The position numbers were made by a program, and so were the translations under genes. Below are positions 37,519 to 46,383 of a DNA stretch of 64,000 bases, piece by piece; position 1 is the stretch's first letter; every line of letters starts with the position of its first letter. The DNA is from Desulfobacterales bacterium (lineage in GTDB: Bacteria; Desulfobacterota; Desulfobacteria; Desulfobacterales; JAEINQ01): positions 62,001 through 126,000 of the forward strand of contig JAEINQ010000004.1 of the NCBI GenBank assembly GCA_016342285.1. The letters run 5' to 3'. Below the pieces are notes generated by a model. The model ran no database searches and was not told the origin of the DNA. It saw only the letters and a program-made list of their open reading frames with translations.

Positions 37519-37637
37519 ACCCTATCGTTGCAAAAGCCGGAGGGCTCCAGAGCCCAGACGCAAAGGGTGAAGTCCCGCCTTGGCGGGACAAACCCTGTCA
37601 ACGCCGGATCTGGAGTTCTCCGGCTTTCCCATAGGGT
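37519..37637 (-). promoter_or_regulatory. 119-bp nested hairpin directly after aapJ
   Basis: ACCCTAT (37519-37525) pairs with ATAGGGT (37631-37637). Inside are AAAGCCGGAG/CTCCGGCTTT, CTCCAGA/TCTGGAG, AGGGT/ACCCT and a GTCCCGCC-TT-GGCGGGAC tip. It starts one base beyond the aapJ stop codon. A stable 3' structure here would protect aapJ mRNA, as REP hairpins do for other binding-protein genes. Confidence 0.7.
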
Positions 37638-38657
37638 TTACTTAAATGGCGGAGAATACATCAGCCCACCGTTGGTCCACAGGGCGTTGAGGCCGCGTTC
37701 GATTCCAAGGGCCGTATTCACGCCGACATTTCTTTCAAAGACCTCACCGTAATTGCCCACCTGCTTGACGATGTTGTAGGCAAACTTCTCGCCCAGGCCC
37801 AGGGCCTTGCCGTTGCCTTCCGTGACACCGAGAAACCGCTGGATCATGGGGTTCTTGCTTTTTAACATGGCATCGACGTTCTTGGAGGTGATCCCCAGCT
37901 CTTCGGCATTGATCATCGCATACACGGCATAATTGACGATGTCTTTCCACTGGTTGTCGCCGTGACGCACGGCAGGGGCCAGGGGTTCTTTTGAAATGAT
38001 TTCCGGCAGGATCACGTAGGCCTGGGGATTGGGGGCGACGGCGCGGGTGCCGGCCAACTGGGAAGCATCCGAGGTCAGCACGTCACAGCGGCCGGCAAAA
38101 AACGCCTTGGCCAGCTCAGCGGTGTTTTCGATGACAACGGGACTCATCTTCATATTGTTGGACCGGAAATAATCGGCCACATTCTGCTCGGTGGTCGTGC
38201 CGGGAAGCACGCAGACCGTGGCGCCGTCAAGATCCTTGGCGCTTTTCACGCCGAGTTTTTTGGGAATCAAAAACCCCTGGCCGTCGTAGTAATTGACCTG
38301 GGCAAAGTCAAGGCCCAAATCCGTGTCACGGCTCAGGGTCTGGGTGCAGTTACGGGTGAGCACATCGATCTCACCGGACTGAAGAGCGGTAAAACGCGTC
38401 TTGGCCGTCAAAGGGGTATACCTGACCTTGTCGGCATCACCGAACACCGCCGCGGCGACGGCCCGGGCCGTGTCCACATCAAGCCCTTTCCAAACGCCCT
38501 TCTCATCCGGCTTTCCAAAGCCGAAGAGATCACCGTTCACGCCGGCCTGAACAAATCCTTTGGCCTTGACATCTTCAAGCGTACCGGCGTTGACCACGGG
38601 TGCCAGGGCCAGGGCCACGACAAGCAGTGCTACCAATCCTAACAACATTCTTTTCAT
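37638..38657 (-). CDS. aapJ: General amino-acid ABC transporter, periplasmic binding protein
   Basis: 339 aa from the ATG at 38657, which has GGAGG five bases upstream and begins a signal peptide (MKRMLLGLVALLVVALALAP then VVNA). The mature protein has the type-3 solute-binding fold: VKAKGFVQAGVNGDLFGF, GLDVDTARAVAAAVFGDADK, a domain-crossing region near residue 120-210 and SDASQLAGTRAVA. Two Cys (in RNCTQTL and ATVCVLPG, plus RCDVL) are as in AapJ/BztA. It binds broad-range polar amino acids for the AapQMP importer. A 119-bp hairpin follows directly. Confidence 0.94.
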   Translation of the reverse strand: MKRMLLGLVALLVVALALAPVVNAGTLEDVKAKGFVQAGVNGDLFGFGKPDEKGVWKGLDVDTARAVAAAVFGDADKVRYTPLTAKTRFTALQSGEIDVLTRNCTQTLSRDTDLGLDFAQVNYYDGQGFLIPKKLGVKSAKDLDGATVCVLPGTTTEQNVADYFRSNNMKMSPVVIENTAELAKAFFAGRCDVLTSDASQLAGTRAVAPNPQAYVILPEIISKEPLAPAVRHGDNQWKDIVNYAVYAMINAEELGITSKNVDAMLKSKNPMIQRFLGVTEGNGKALGLGEKFAYNIVKQVGNYGEVFERNVGVNTALGIERGLNALWTNGGLMYSPPFK

Positions 38658-39421
38658 CTGTTCCTCCTCTTTGTGAATAGCCTTCGGTTTGCTGGATCGC
38701 ATGAGCCGCAATCCAAGGATTCCGGCTCACCTCATGCCGGTTGACCATTGCGGGTATCGCCCCGGCTTCGGGTGAAAGCATGTCCCCGATTCATGATGGT
38801 GCATGGCGAGGTGAAGCCAACGCAGAAATTGAATGCATCGTAAAGGCTGAATATTTCGCAATTTACCTTAGGCGCCCCTTTTTATCAAGGACAAAACAGT
38901 TCCAGGCCATCCCCATGCACCGCAAGTTCCGTGCCCACGACAGCTTTCCACTCTTGGGGTTGAATTTTATGGTGTCGATGGTGTAAAGTCATGGAAACTG
39001 CCGTTGCCGGCTCAATACAAATTCGTCTATTTCTCTTGTGGTTTACGACGATCTTGTCAGTGGCAAGAAGCCACCATTTCCAGTTGTGGACCCGGAAAGG
39101 TTCTACCGTTCCGGCGAGAAAACCACTGTGAATTCTCAATGCTCAAGTGTGGAGTCGCTTTGCTCTACCAATTAAAAAAGGCTAAAATGGCAGAATTCCT
39201 TCCTTGAACATTGAACCCTCTTCGAGAGAGCTTCCTGAGGCCACCCGCTCTGCGTGTGGCGCCTCACTTTCTGCCCGGGGTGCCTGCGAACACCGACCCG
39301 GGCTTGACGGAACAACGCATTGAAGATAGCCTGATGGCGACACGAAACAGCTTTTACCGGTCACGCAACCGGATCATCTTGCGATTCTGACCGCCAATGA
39401 CCATTTCAGGAGGGAACGACC
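38658..39421. repeat. Repeat-bearing spacer upstream of aapJ and the lipoprotein gene
   Basis: About 760 bases between divergent genes. A full modular element lies in reverse orientation at 39069-39262 (right-end module first, core GAGTCGCTTTGCTCTACCAA...GGCAGAATTCC at 39151-39198, left module CCACCCGCTCTGCGTGTGGC at 39241). The rest (38658-39060) should hold the aap promoter but no clear signal is seen. Confidence 0.6.
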
Positions 39422-40039
39422 ATGAAAACGAACGCAAACCATCGCTGGGCACTGGGTTGTATCTTGCTGATGGGACTGGCCCTCTCGGCCTGTGCGTCCA
39501 CATCCTACATCGGCATCGACTATGGCCTGCCACCGGCCACGGAATCCATGAAAGGCCGGCAGGTTTTTGTTCAAACCACGGATCAAAGACCTTCCGCCGA
39601 AACCCTTGCGCCCAGCGCAAAAGAGGATTTCGAACATTTCACCGGACTCTTCAGCCTTTCCGTGGGAAAAGCCGATGAAAAACCGATGATCATCGGCGCC
39701 TTTGATGTCCCGACCCTTTTCAAAGAGGCATTTCACCGGCGTCTCGAGGATCTCGGTGCGGTGGTGATGGGCCAGGCCGGATCCGAATCGGTCACTGTTG
39801 ATATTGCCATCCAGGAATTTGTTCTGGGAAAAGAGGGCCGCCAGTACCGGGCCAAACTGACCTATACGGCCGCCCTGGTCCACCCGGCGGGCAAGACCGT
39901 CACCAAGACCATCAGCGGCAACGCCGAACGGATGAAGATCACCGGAAAGCGGGACATGGAAAAACTGCTCGGGGAGATCTTCACCGACATGGTCAACCGG
40001 CTGGACCTTGCCGGGCTCTTTCGGGAAGCGGGATACTGA
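39422..40039 (+). CDS. Outer-membrane-type lipoprotein, YajG-like
   Basis: 205 aa with a lipoprotein signal (CILLMGLALSAC; lipobox LSAC, Cys at residue 24). An AGGAGG-like site lies upstream. The mature part has an opening VFVQTTDQRPSAETLAPSA, typical of YajG-type lipoproteins, and a later strand-rich part (ESVTVDIAIQEFVLGKEGRQ). Serine after Cys24 is absent (CASTS), so export to the outer membrane is likely. Function unknown. Confidence 0.75.
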   Translation: MKTNANHRWALGCILLMGLALSACASTSYIGIDYGLPPATESMKGRQVFVQTTDQRPSAETLAPSAKEDFEHFTGLFSLSVGKADEKPMIIGAFDVPTLFKEAFHRRLEDLGAVVMGQAGSESVTVDIAIQEFVLGKEGRQYRAKLTYTAALVHPAGKTVTKTISGNAERMKITGKRDMEKLLGEIFTDMVNRLDLAGLFREAGY

Positions 40040-40232
40040 CGTACCGGTGCTGACGGATAGGGATGGAAGTGATGGTGAATTTTAGAATGGATAAGTGAAA
40101 ACGCTTGTTTGCACGGGCCATTGGGGAATTTCGCTTAGAACTTTTTTTGGGGGGCAAAACTGGCCGCCTAAGACTATTTTCAAGCTCATTTATCTATCAA
40201 CACATTGGCAATGGCGCCAAGTGCTGCCGAAG

Positions 40233-40970
40233 TCACCGGTCTTTGAAGAGCGATGTTGCGACGATCTCTGAATTGCTGTTTTTGTTGACGCGTTCGATAA
40301 TATTGTTCAAGTGCCGCCGCATGGCTTCCTGAGCGCCGTTGCCGTCTCCCACAATGACAGCCTGACAGATATCGTTATGGTATTTCATGTTTTTTTCCAT
40401 GGAGTCCGGAATCACAGACATTTCCGAAATGAAATTCCGCAAAAAATCCCAAATGGTCTCCAGGAATTTCAAGAGCACACTGTTGCCGCTCATCCGTGCC
40501 AACTCGATATGAAACCGGCTGCTCCATTCGCTGAAGGCGTCGATATCCCTGTCCCGGTAATGGGTTCCCATTTGGTTCATGATCTCTTGCAACCGTTCCC
40601 GTTCAACCGGCGTTGCCCTGATGGCGGCCAAACGAACGGTGATCTGCTCAACCGCCACCCGGGCTTCGGTAAAATCTCTCACGGTGATGGGATGCAGCGA
40701 CAAATGGCTGGACAACGAAGACATGTAGCAGCCGGCGCTGATCGGCTCCACCACCGTTCCGATCCCTTGCTTGCTCGACACCAACCCCATGACCATCAGC
40801 CGGTTGATGGCTTCTCGGATCGTGTTGCGGCTCACCGAATATTGGTCAGCCAATTTGTCTTGAGACGACAGTTTGTCGCCCGACTTGAACTCGCCTGAAA
40901 TGATCTTTTTGTGAAGAATATTAAAAATCTCTTCACTGACAGATATCCGCTTCACGCGTTCTTTTTTCAT
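40233..40970 (-). CDS. GntR family regulator, FadR (FCD) subfamily
   Basis: 245 aa from the ATG at 40970; ten codons upstream another ATG exists. Residues about 5-75 form the winged helix (FNILHKKIISGEFKSGDKLS then SVSRNTIREAINRLMVMGLV). Residues about 85-225 form the all-helical FCD effector domain with metal-site residues (FTEARVAVEQITVRLAAIRA; SRFHIELARMSGN; KYHNDICQAV). FadR-type GntR proteins usually repress a neighbouring catabolic operon and respond to an organic-acid metabolite. The aconitase X-like and DsrE-like genes upstream on the same strand are the likely targets. Confidence 0.9.
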   Translation of the reverse strand: MKKERVKRISVSEEIFNILHKKIISGEFKSGDKLSSQDKLADQYSVSRNTIREAINRLMVMGLVSSKQGIGTVVEPISAGCYMSSLSSHLSLHPITVRDFTEARVAVEQITVRLAAIRATPVERERLQEIMNQMGTHYRDRDIDAFSEWSSRFHIELARMSGNSVLLKFLETIWDFLRNFISEMSVIPDSMEKNMKYHNDICQAVIVGDGNGAQEAMRRHLNNIIERVNKNSNSEIVATSLFKDR

Positions 40971-41125
40971 TGAATATACCCAGACGTTTTCAGTAAACAC
41001 ACACCGATTTAAACCAATTTCTAGCTATATCGGCCCCCACCCCACCTTTGCCAGGTTGTTTGCACAACTTTGGGGTTTACTCTGGCCACGCTTTGAAAAG
41101 ACTGAATTCCCAAGTCGGATTGAAA

Positions 41126-42055
41126 CTAAATCACTATAAAATTAACCCCTGATCCGGTGGCGGTGTTGGCCAGATCATACGCTTCGTCGAGGTCTTTTTG
41201 ATGGATGGTAAATTCCATCAGCGGTTTTTGCCCGCCCATGGCGGCTTCGAGAGTGGGCGCTTCGGGCGAAACACCGACAATATGCATCAGGGCCAGCCCG
41301 GACTCTACGGCGATGACGGCATGTAAGTGCTTTAAATCGGTTTGATTGATCGAATTTGGAATCCCCGTAAATACCGGGATTTTGTCCTGACACTTGCGGC
41401 TTGATGCCAGGCTGTAGACATCCCAGTCCGCATCCGTGAACTGGCTAAAATCGACATCCGACCCCGGATGAATGATCACTTCGCCCAGCCGGTTCTCATC
41501 CAGGTGAACCCCTTCTCTGGGAACATAACCGGTGATGGCAGCGGCCAGGGATTTAACACCGTCATCGCGCTCGCAACGAGCCCCCAGCATGGTATTGAAC
41601 CAGAGCGTGGCGATGGATTCCGATACGCTGAGGTGCTGCCCCTGCCGCGGTCGATAGTGATAATAGGGCATAGCGGTATATGTTGGAACAACCCCGATAC
41701 TTTCATAAAAATCGGTGGCCTTTCCCTGGATGGTTCGAATTTCTTCGATCGTCGCGTCGGGAAACTGCAGGCTTTTGGCAACGGACAAATCGCAGAACTT
41801 CGGTTCGATGGTGGTGGGAACCTTGAGTCTTTTGATATCCTGGGTCAACTCCCCGGTCAAGTCATGGGCCCACTCGCCCTGTTTTCCGAAAGGCATTAAC
41901 ATGACATCCGGCGGCATCAAATGCGCATAGCTGATCTTAACCAGATCTTCTGCCCCCTGGGCCTCTCCCATGCCCACAATAATCTCCATGGCTCTCTGTA
42001 CACCGGCACCTTCTTTTCCCGCCAGCATATCTTCATGATCTTTGTTCAACTTCAT
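41126..42055 (-). CDS. Aconitase X-like protein, short form lacking the C-terminal part
   Basis: 309 aa, preceded by AAGGAG. It matches the N-terminal three quarters of the aconitase X catalytic subunit (DUF521): MKLNKDHEDMLAGKEGAGVQ, MLGARCERDDGVKSLAAAIT (157-176), GVHLDENRLGEVIIHP, PEAPTLEAAMGG, and it stops at GSGVNFIVI. Known members are ~390-430 aa and continue with a GCPH motif and further Cys. As I recall the family, the iron-sulfur ligands are Cys in the TCTPY region and two C-terminal Cys. Here the first reads TYTAMPYY (125-132) and the others are missing. No small (swivel, DUF126) subunit is adjacent. It is therefore either a degenerate gene or a cluster-free subfamily. A DsrE-like gene lies just upstream and a GntR gene downstream. 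Substrate unknown. Confidence 0.75.
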   Translation of the reverse strand: MKLNKDHEDMLAGKEGAGVQRAMEIIVGMGEAQGAEDLVKISYAHLMPPDVMLMPFGKQGEWAHDLTGELTQDIKRLKVPTTIEPKFCDLSVAKSLQFPDATIEEIRTIQGKATDFYESIGVVPTYTAMPYYHYRPRQGQHLSVSESIATLWFNTMLGARCERDDGVKSLAAAITGYVPREGVHLDENRLGEVIIHPGSDVDFSQFTDADWDVYSLASSRKCQDKIPVFTGIPNSINQTDLKHLHAVIAVESGLALMHIVGVSPEAPTLEAAMGGQKPLMEFTIHQKDLDEAYDLANTATGSGVNFIVI

Positions 42056-42240
42056 GTCTGCTCCTTCGGGTTGAAATAAAAAAAACCGTTGGTCTTACAA
42101 TCGGTTATGGGTTGATTAAAATCTTTTTATGTTCTGGAATTAACCAGTAGTGGCGTCCAAAAGTTTCTGACAAAATGAGCTTTTGCGGTGCAACACATGG
42201 GTTCTAACCAATTTCTGCATGTTCTTATGCAACGATAGGG

Positions 42241-42576
42241 TTACCAGTTGAGAGGGACAAACCCTTCTTTGAACAAACCGGTAACCATAGAGCCCATATA
42301 GTCGACGGTACATCCCAGCGCCTCCATGGCCTCGGTCACCCCGTATCGGTCGCTGCAGGTTCGACAGGCCCAGACGGGTTTGCCCAGCGACCGGTATTCT
42401 GTTATCATCTCCTGTAGTTCCGGGGTTTCGGCAATGACCTTTTCCGAAGGCCCCCAGAGGACCAACCGGATATCATCCATAAAATTGTTTTGGCTGCACT
42501 TGATAGCGGTAAAAAGCCCGGTCCATATGGCATTTTCTTCAGCCTGGGTGACAATGACGACCATTTTTGAAGACAT
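42241..42576 (-). CDS. DsrE/DsrF-like family protein
   Basis: 111 aa from the ATG at 42576, with GGAG seven bases upstream. It has a small alpha/beta layout like DsrE/F/H or YchN proteins: an N-terminal strand and thiolate-type region (KMVVIVTQAEENAIWTGLFT), DDIRLVLWGPSEKVIAE, then the Cys-containing segment VWACRTCSDRYGVTEAMEAL followed by GCTVDYMGSMVTG. Three Cys are conserved-looking; DsrE-type proteins use a Cys for persulfide transfer. It is 185 bp upstream of the aconitase X-like gene on the same strand, so the two may be co-transcribed. Confidence 0.75.
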   Translation of the reverse strand: MSSKMVVIVTQAEENAIWTGLFTAIKCSQNNFMDDIRLVLWGPSEKVIAETPELQEMITEYRSLGKPVWACRTCSDRYGVTEAMEALGCTVDYMGSMVTGLFKEGFVPLNW

Positions 42577-43090
42577 CGGTTTTCTCCATCTTGTTTACAG
42601 TTACCGTATCCGTTTTGGCACAAAAACTATTTCTCACTGCCACTTAATCCTGGAAGAACGGGTTCAGACTGCCTCCGAAGTACCCCCCAAGGTCACCATG
42701 AATTGATTCTTTCACATCAATCATATACCCATCAATCATTGGACAACCAATGATCTAACCGATAATATGAGGGCGGTCCCATGTTAAGAAAAAAGCAATG
42801 GCCATTTTCTAAAACTGCCGCCCATAAAAAGCCGGTCGAAAATGACATGGCGCCAAAAAATTATAGGTAACGCCAGTGTGGCCACAGATGGGATTCCCGA
42901 CAACATGATACTAACAATGCCACGGAGTGTGTGATACATTTCGATCGCCGTTCACGGCGTCCACCGAATTTCGACGCTGCTGGAGCATCCCGATGGCGGA
43001 AATCGATTTTATCGATTGGGTTATGGCCTCCCGCAGTCTATCGACAAACGGTTGAGGACGTTTTACGAAACCATATCAACTGGAACATCG
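42577..43090. other. Gene-free spacer between divergent DsrE-like and trkH genes
   Basis: About 510 bases with no supported gene. It should carry the promoter and the GntR operator for the DsrE-like/aconitase X-like pair. AT-rich words are present at 42715-42760 (CAATCAT... ATTGGACAACCAATGATCTA with an inverted ATTGG/CCAAT core) but I cannot call a box with confidence. Confidence 0.4.
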
Positions 43091-44548
43091 ATGAATTACG
43101 CATCTATCGCAAATGTCATGGGGAAATTATTGATCGTTACCGGCATTTCGCTGGTGTTTCCCCTGGCCTGCTCACTGTACTACGGAGAAAACGATCTCTA
43201 TGCAATCGCCGTCTCGGGCATCTTCACCATCGGCATCGGGGTGCCGCTGTGGCGGCTGTTTTGTAAACACAACGATTTGAACATCAAAGACGGTTTTTTC
43301 ATCGCCGTTTTCGGATGGGTTCTGATTTCGGCGCTTTCAGCCCTGCCGTTTATGATTCACGGCTCGATCCCCTCGTTTACCGACGCCTTTTTTGAGATGA
43401 TGAGCGGCTATACCACCAGCGGGGCGACCATCCTGACCGACATCGAAGTGGTCCCCCGCGGGTTGCTGTTCTGGCGCAGTCAGACCCATCTGCTGGGGGG
43501 TATGGGCTTTTTGACGCTCACTGTTATTTTCCTGCCCCATGGCATGGGGGGGGTTCGCATTTTCAGGGCCGAGTCGAGTCCCGGCCAGGTGATCACCAAA
43601 GAAAAATTCATGCCTCGCAACCGTGACACGATGGTCTGGCTCTGGGGCATCTATATGGGTCTGAATCTGCTGGAAACCATCCTTTTGTGCGTGGGCGGCA
43701 TGTCGGTGTTCGATTCGTTGCTGACGTCGTTCGGAACGGTGTCCACGTCCGGCTATTCACCCTGGAACGCCAGCATCGGGCATTACGACAATGCCTATTT
43801 CGACTGGGTCATCATTGTCTTCATGTTCCTCGGCGGCACCACATTCATGCTTTTTTACCACGCAATGCAGGGAAACTGGCACGTCATCAAAGTCAATACC
43901 GAGCTTCGCTGGTATCTGGGCTTCATGCTCTTTTTCTGCGGCATGGTGTCATGGATCCTATGGAAGGAAAACACCTACGGCAACCTGGCCGATTCGATCC
44001 GTTACGCAACTTTCCAGGTAACCTCCATATTGACGACCACCGGTTTCACCACGGCCGACTACGAAAAATGGCCCCAGGCCGCACAGATGTTCCTTTTTGC
44101 GGTATGCTTTGTCGGTGGCTGTGCCGGTTCGACCACCAGCGGCATCAAAGTCGTGCATTATGTCCTGATCTGGAAATTCGGTGTCAGAGCCATCAAGCGC
44201 ATCTTTTTTCAACCGATGTCAGTGGTATCGGTCCGTTTGAACCAGCGCCCGGTCGATGCCCAGATCATCGACTTGGCCGTCTGCTATTTCATTGTCAATA
44301 TTTTCCTGGTGCTGGGCGGCGGCTGTTTTATGGCGCTGGTGGATCAAATGGACTATGTCACGGCCATGAGCTCGGTAATCGCGACGCTGATGAACATCGG
44401 TCCGGGGTTTGGCACGGTGGGTCCGTCCGAGAATTACGCACACATTTCGGACATGGGAAAATGGTTTCTGTCCTGGAACATGCTGGTCGGGCGGTTGGAA
44501 ATGTTTTCGGCGCTGGTCGTCTTCTACCCTTCTTTTTGGAAACGATAG
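43091..44548 (+). CDS. trkH: TrkH family potassium uptake protein
   Basis: 485 aa from the ATG at 43091; the open frame extends 75 bases upstream but without family similarity. Four pore-loop repeats with selectivity-filter glycines are seen: TTSGATILTDI, STSGYSPWNA, TTTGFTTADYEKWP and GPGFGTVGPSENYA. This is the TrkH/KtrB arrangement of an inner-membrane K+ translocating subunit that works with a cytoplasmic TrkA gating ring. The matching trkA is convergent, only 7 bp away. Confidence 0.92.
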   Translation: MNYASIANVMGKLLIVTGISLVFPLACSLYYGENDLYAIAVSGIFTIGIGVPLWRLFCKHNDLNIKDGFFIAVFGWVLISALSALPFMIHGSIPSFTDAFFEMMSGYTTSGATILTDIEVVPRGLLFWRSQTHLLGGMGFLTLTVIFLPHGMGGVRIFRAESSPGQVITKEKFMPRNRDTMVWLWGIYMGLNLLETILLCVGGMSVFDSLLTSFGTVSTSGYSPWNASIGHYDNAYFDWVIIVFMFLGGTTFMLFYHAMQGNWHVIKVNTELRWYLGFMLFFCGMVSWILWKENTYGNLADSIRYATFQVTSILTTTGFTTADYEKWPQAAQMFLFAVCFVGGCAGSTTSGIKVVHYVLIWKFGVRAIKRIFFQPMSVVSVRLNQRPVDAQIIDLAVCYFIVNIFLVLGGGCFMALVDQMDYVTAMSSVIATLMNIGPGFGTVGPSENYAHISDMGKWFLSWNMLVGRLEMFSALVVFYPSFWKR

Positions 44549-44555
44549 GCGTTTT

Positions 44556-45962
44556 TCAGTTCAGGAACAAACTCTGCACATCCCTGAGATGCTGCGACAA
44601 ACAGACCACGATCACCCGTTCATCAGGTTGTATGTGGGTGTCCCCGACGGCCACCTGCCATGCGCCATCCCGGTAGATACTGCCGATCAAAATCTTCCCG
44701 TAGTAGGTGGAATCCAGTTTGGAAAGAGGTTTGCGGGTAATCGGCGAGTTGGGTGCGGCCACAATTTCGACCACTTCGGCATCCAGACCGTGCAATGCCG
44801 CCACAGAGAGGAGTTCACCCCGGCGAATAAATTTCAGGATTTCGTTACCGGCCAGCATTTTTTTGTTCAGCGCGATATCCGATCCCATGGTCGCCGCCAG
44901 CACCAGGTAATCTTCCTTGTTCACCAGCGCGATACATTTTCGCTGTTTGCCATGCGCAAGGCCGTTTTGCGAGTTCATCAGGTGTTTGGCCATTACGCAG
45001 CTCATGATGTTCGTTTCGTTGTCCCCGGTCGCGGTAATAAAGGTGTCCATTTCAAACAACCCCGCTGCAACCAGCGTATTTGAATCCGACCCGTCGCCGT
45101 GCAGCACTTCGGTGTTCGGCAGCACGTAGGAAAGCTCCTTTGCGCAGGGTTCATCTTTTTCGACCAGTCTGACCTCGACCGATTTACCCAGCAGTTCCGC
45201 CACGCGTCGGCCCACAAGACCGCCGCCTAAAATCATCACCCGAAGACGTTTTTGCTGCTTGACACCGATCAGGCCCATCAGCTGGGGAAGGTTCTCGCTA
45301 CTGGTCATAAAAAAGGCATGGTCCTGTGGCATCAGCTCATCCTCACCGCCGGGGATCAGGGTTGAAATCCCCCTTGCGATCGCAACCACCCTGAACGGAA
45401 AATCACGATAGGCGTTGGCGATATCTTTAAGCTTCCTTTTTGCCAGCGGTGATTGCTCGGGGATGCGGGTGGCCATGACCTGAATCTGACCCTCGGCCAC
45501 ATCGGTGATATCGTTTCCGGAACGAAGTTTGATCAGCCTGAAAATCTCCTGGGCTGCCAGCTCTTCCGGGTGAATGAGCAGATCGATCTTAAGATCCTTT
45601 GCGTTCAGGATGGACTCCTGGCCGCCGAAATCCAGCGAGCGCACCCGGGCTATTTTAAGCGGGATGCCAAAGCGGTCCGCAATCAGGCAAGCCATCATAT
45701 TCACGGCATCATTGTCGGTGACCGCAATGAGGCAATCCATCTTTCCGGCATCGGCTTCCCGCCAGCATTCGATGCTCATGGCATTGCCCTGTATCAGGCG
45801 GGCATCCAGACTCCCATCGCAATGGCGGATCATCTCCGCATCCGACTCAAAACCGGTAATGGCGTAGCCTTCATGCACCAGGCGTTTGGCCAGGTAATAT
45901 CCGACGCCACCCAGGCCTAATATCAGAATGTTCGTCGAATTCGGCGGCTTATTTCTACTCAT
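44556..45962 (-). CDS. trkA: TrkA potassium uptake regulatory subunit
   Basis: 468 aa with a duplicated TrkA_N/TrkA_C layout: Rossmann ILILGLGGVGYYLAKRLVHE (about 12-31) and a second MILGGGLVGRRVAELLGKS (about 240), each followed by a C-terminal ligand domain. It binds NAD(H)/ATP and gates TrkH. Convergent with trkH (7-bp gap), an uncommon layout for partners. A second Trk pair is at 51697-54509. The start ATG is as given; a short gene-free stretch lies upstream. Confidence 0.92.
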   Translation of the reverse strand: MSRNKPPNSTNILILGLGGVGYYLAKRLVHEGYAITGFESDAEMIRHCDGSLDARLIQGNAMSIECWREADAGKMDCLIAVTDNDAVNMMACLIADRFGIPLKIARVRSLDFGGQESILNAKDLKIDLLIHPEELAAQEIFRLIKLRSGNDITDVAEGQIQVMATRIPEQSPLAKRKLKDIANAYRDFPFRVVAIARGISTLIPGGEDELMPQDHAFFMTSSENLPQLMGLIGVKQQKRLRVMILGGGLVGRRVAELLGKSVEVRLVEKDEPCAKELSYVLPNTEVLHGDGSDSNTLVAAGLFEMDTFITATGDNETNIMSCVMAKHLMNSQNGLAHGKQRKCIALVNKEDYLVLAATMGSDIALNKKMLAGNEILKFIRRGELLSVAALHGLDAEVVEIVAAPNSPITRKPLSKLDSTYYGKILIGSIYRDGAWQVAVGDTHIQPDERVIVVCLSQHLRDVQSLFLN

Positions 45963-46298
45963 GCGTCACACCGTTTCTCACAGCGGCGTCTCTCAACGGC
46001 CAGTGCGTGTCTGGAACGATAGAGCCCGATGGTAAAGGCCGGGCAAGCCATGGCGCAGCGGTGAACTTGAGTGGTCCAAGCCCGCTCGACGCCGGAAACA
46101 ACCAACGGCAACCCATTATCCGCTGGACCCGATTGTTGTCAACTGGGTCGGAGCACATCCCAATCGACAGACAATGACACATGGGAATTGAGACAATGGT
46201 GGGTAACATTCCTGAGCGGAAGAATCAATGCAAACGTCCATAGAGCCATTGAGACGGGGGGGGGGCAGGTTCGATGTCGCTGGACTTGCGCGCCATAG
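45963..46298. other. Gene-free spacer upstream of trkA
   Basis: About 335 bases without a gene, between the trkA start and the terminator of the tRNA-Glu fragment. Nothing convincing is seen in it. A run of ten G near 46258-46265 is notable but unexplained. Confidence 0.4.
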
Positions 46299-46301
46299 AA
46301 A

Positions 46302-46334
46302 AAAAGCCAGCCCCACAAGGCGGGGCTGGCTTTT
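46302..46334 (-). terminator. Strong rho-independent terminator after the tRNA-Glu fragment
   Basis: AAAAGCCAGCCCC (46302-46314) and GGGGCTGGCTTTT (46322-46334) form a 13-bp hairpin, followed on the minus strand by a T-run. It is probably the original terminator of the tRNA-Lys/tRNA-Glu unit, now separated from it by the island. Confidence 0.85.
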
Positions 46335-46339
46335 ATAAT

Positions 46340-46383
46340 TGGCGTTTCCAAGGGGATTTGAACCCCTGTCGCCGGCGTGAAAG
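46340..46383 (-). other. 3' tRNA-Glu fragment, presumed attachment-site duplicate (attR)
   Basis: On the minus strand this is the anticodon loop to CCA end of tRNA-Glu: TTTCACGCCGGCGACAGGGG then TTCAAATCCCC and TTGGAAACGCCA. It equals the 3' part of the intact tRNA-Glu at 51269-51346 except for two changes in the acceptor stem (GGGG to GGAA). Its 5' half is absent. Such 3'-end duplicates are left by site-specific integration into a tRNA gene. Confidence 0.8.
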
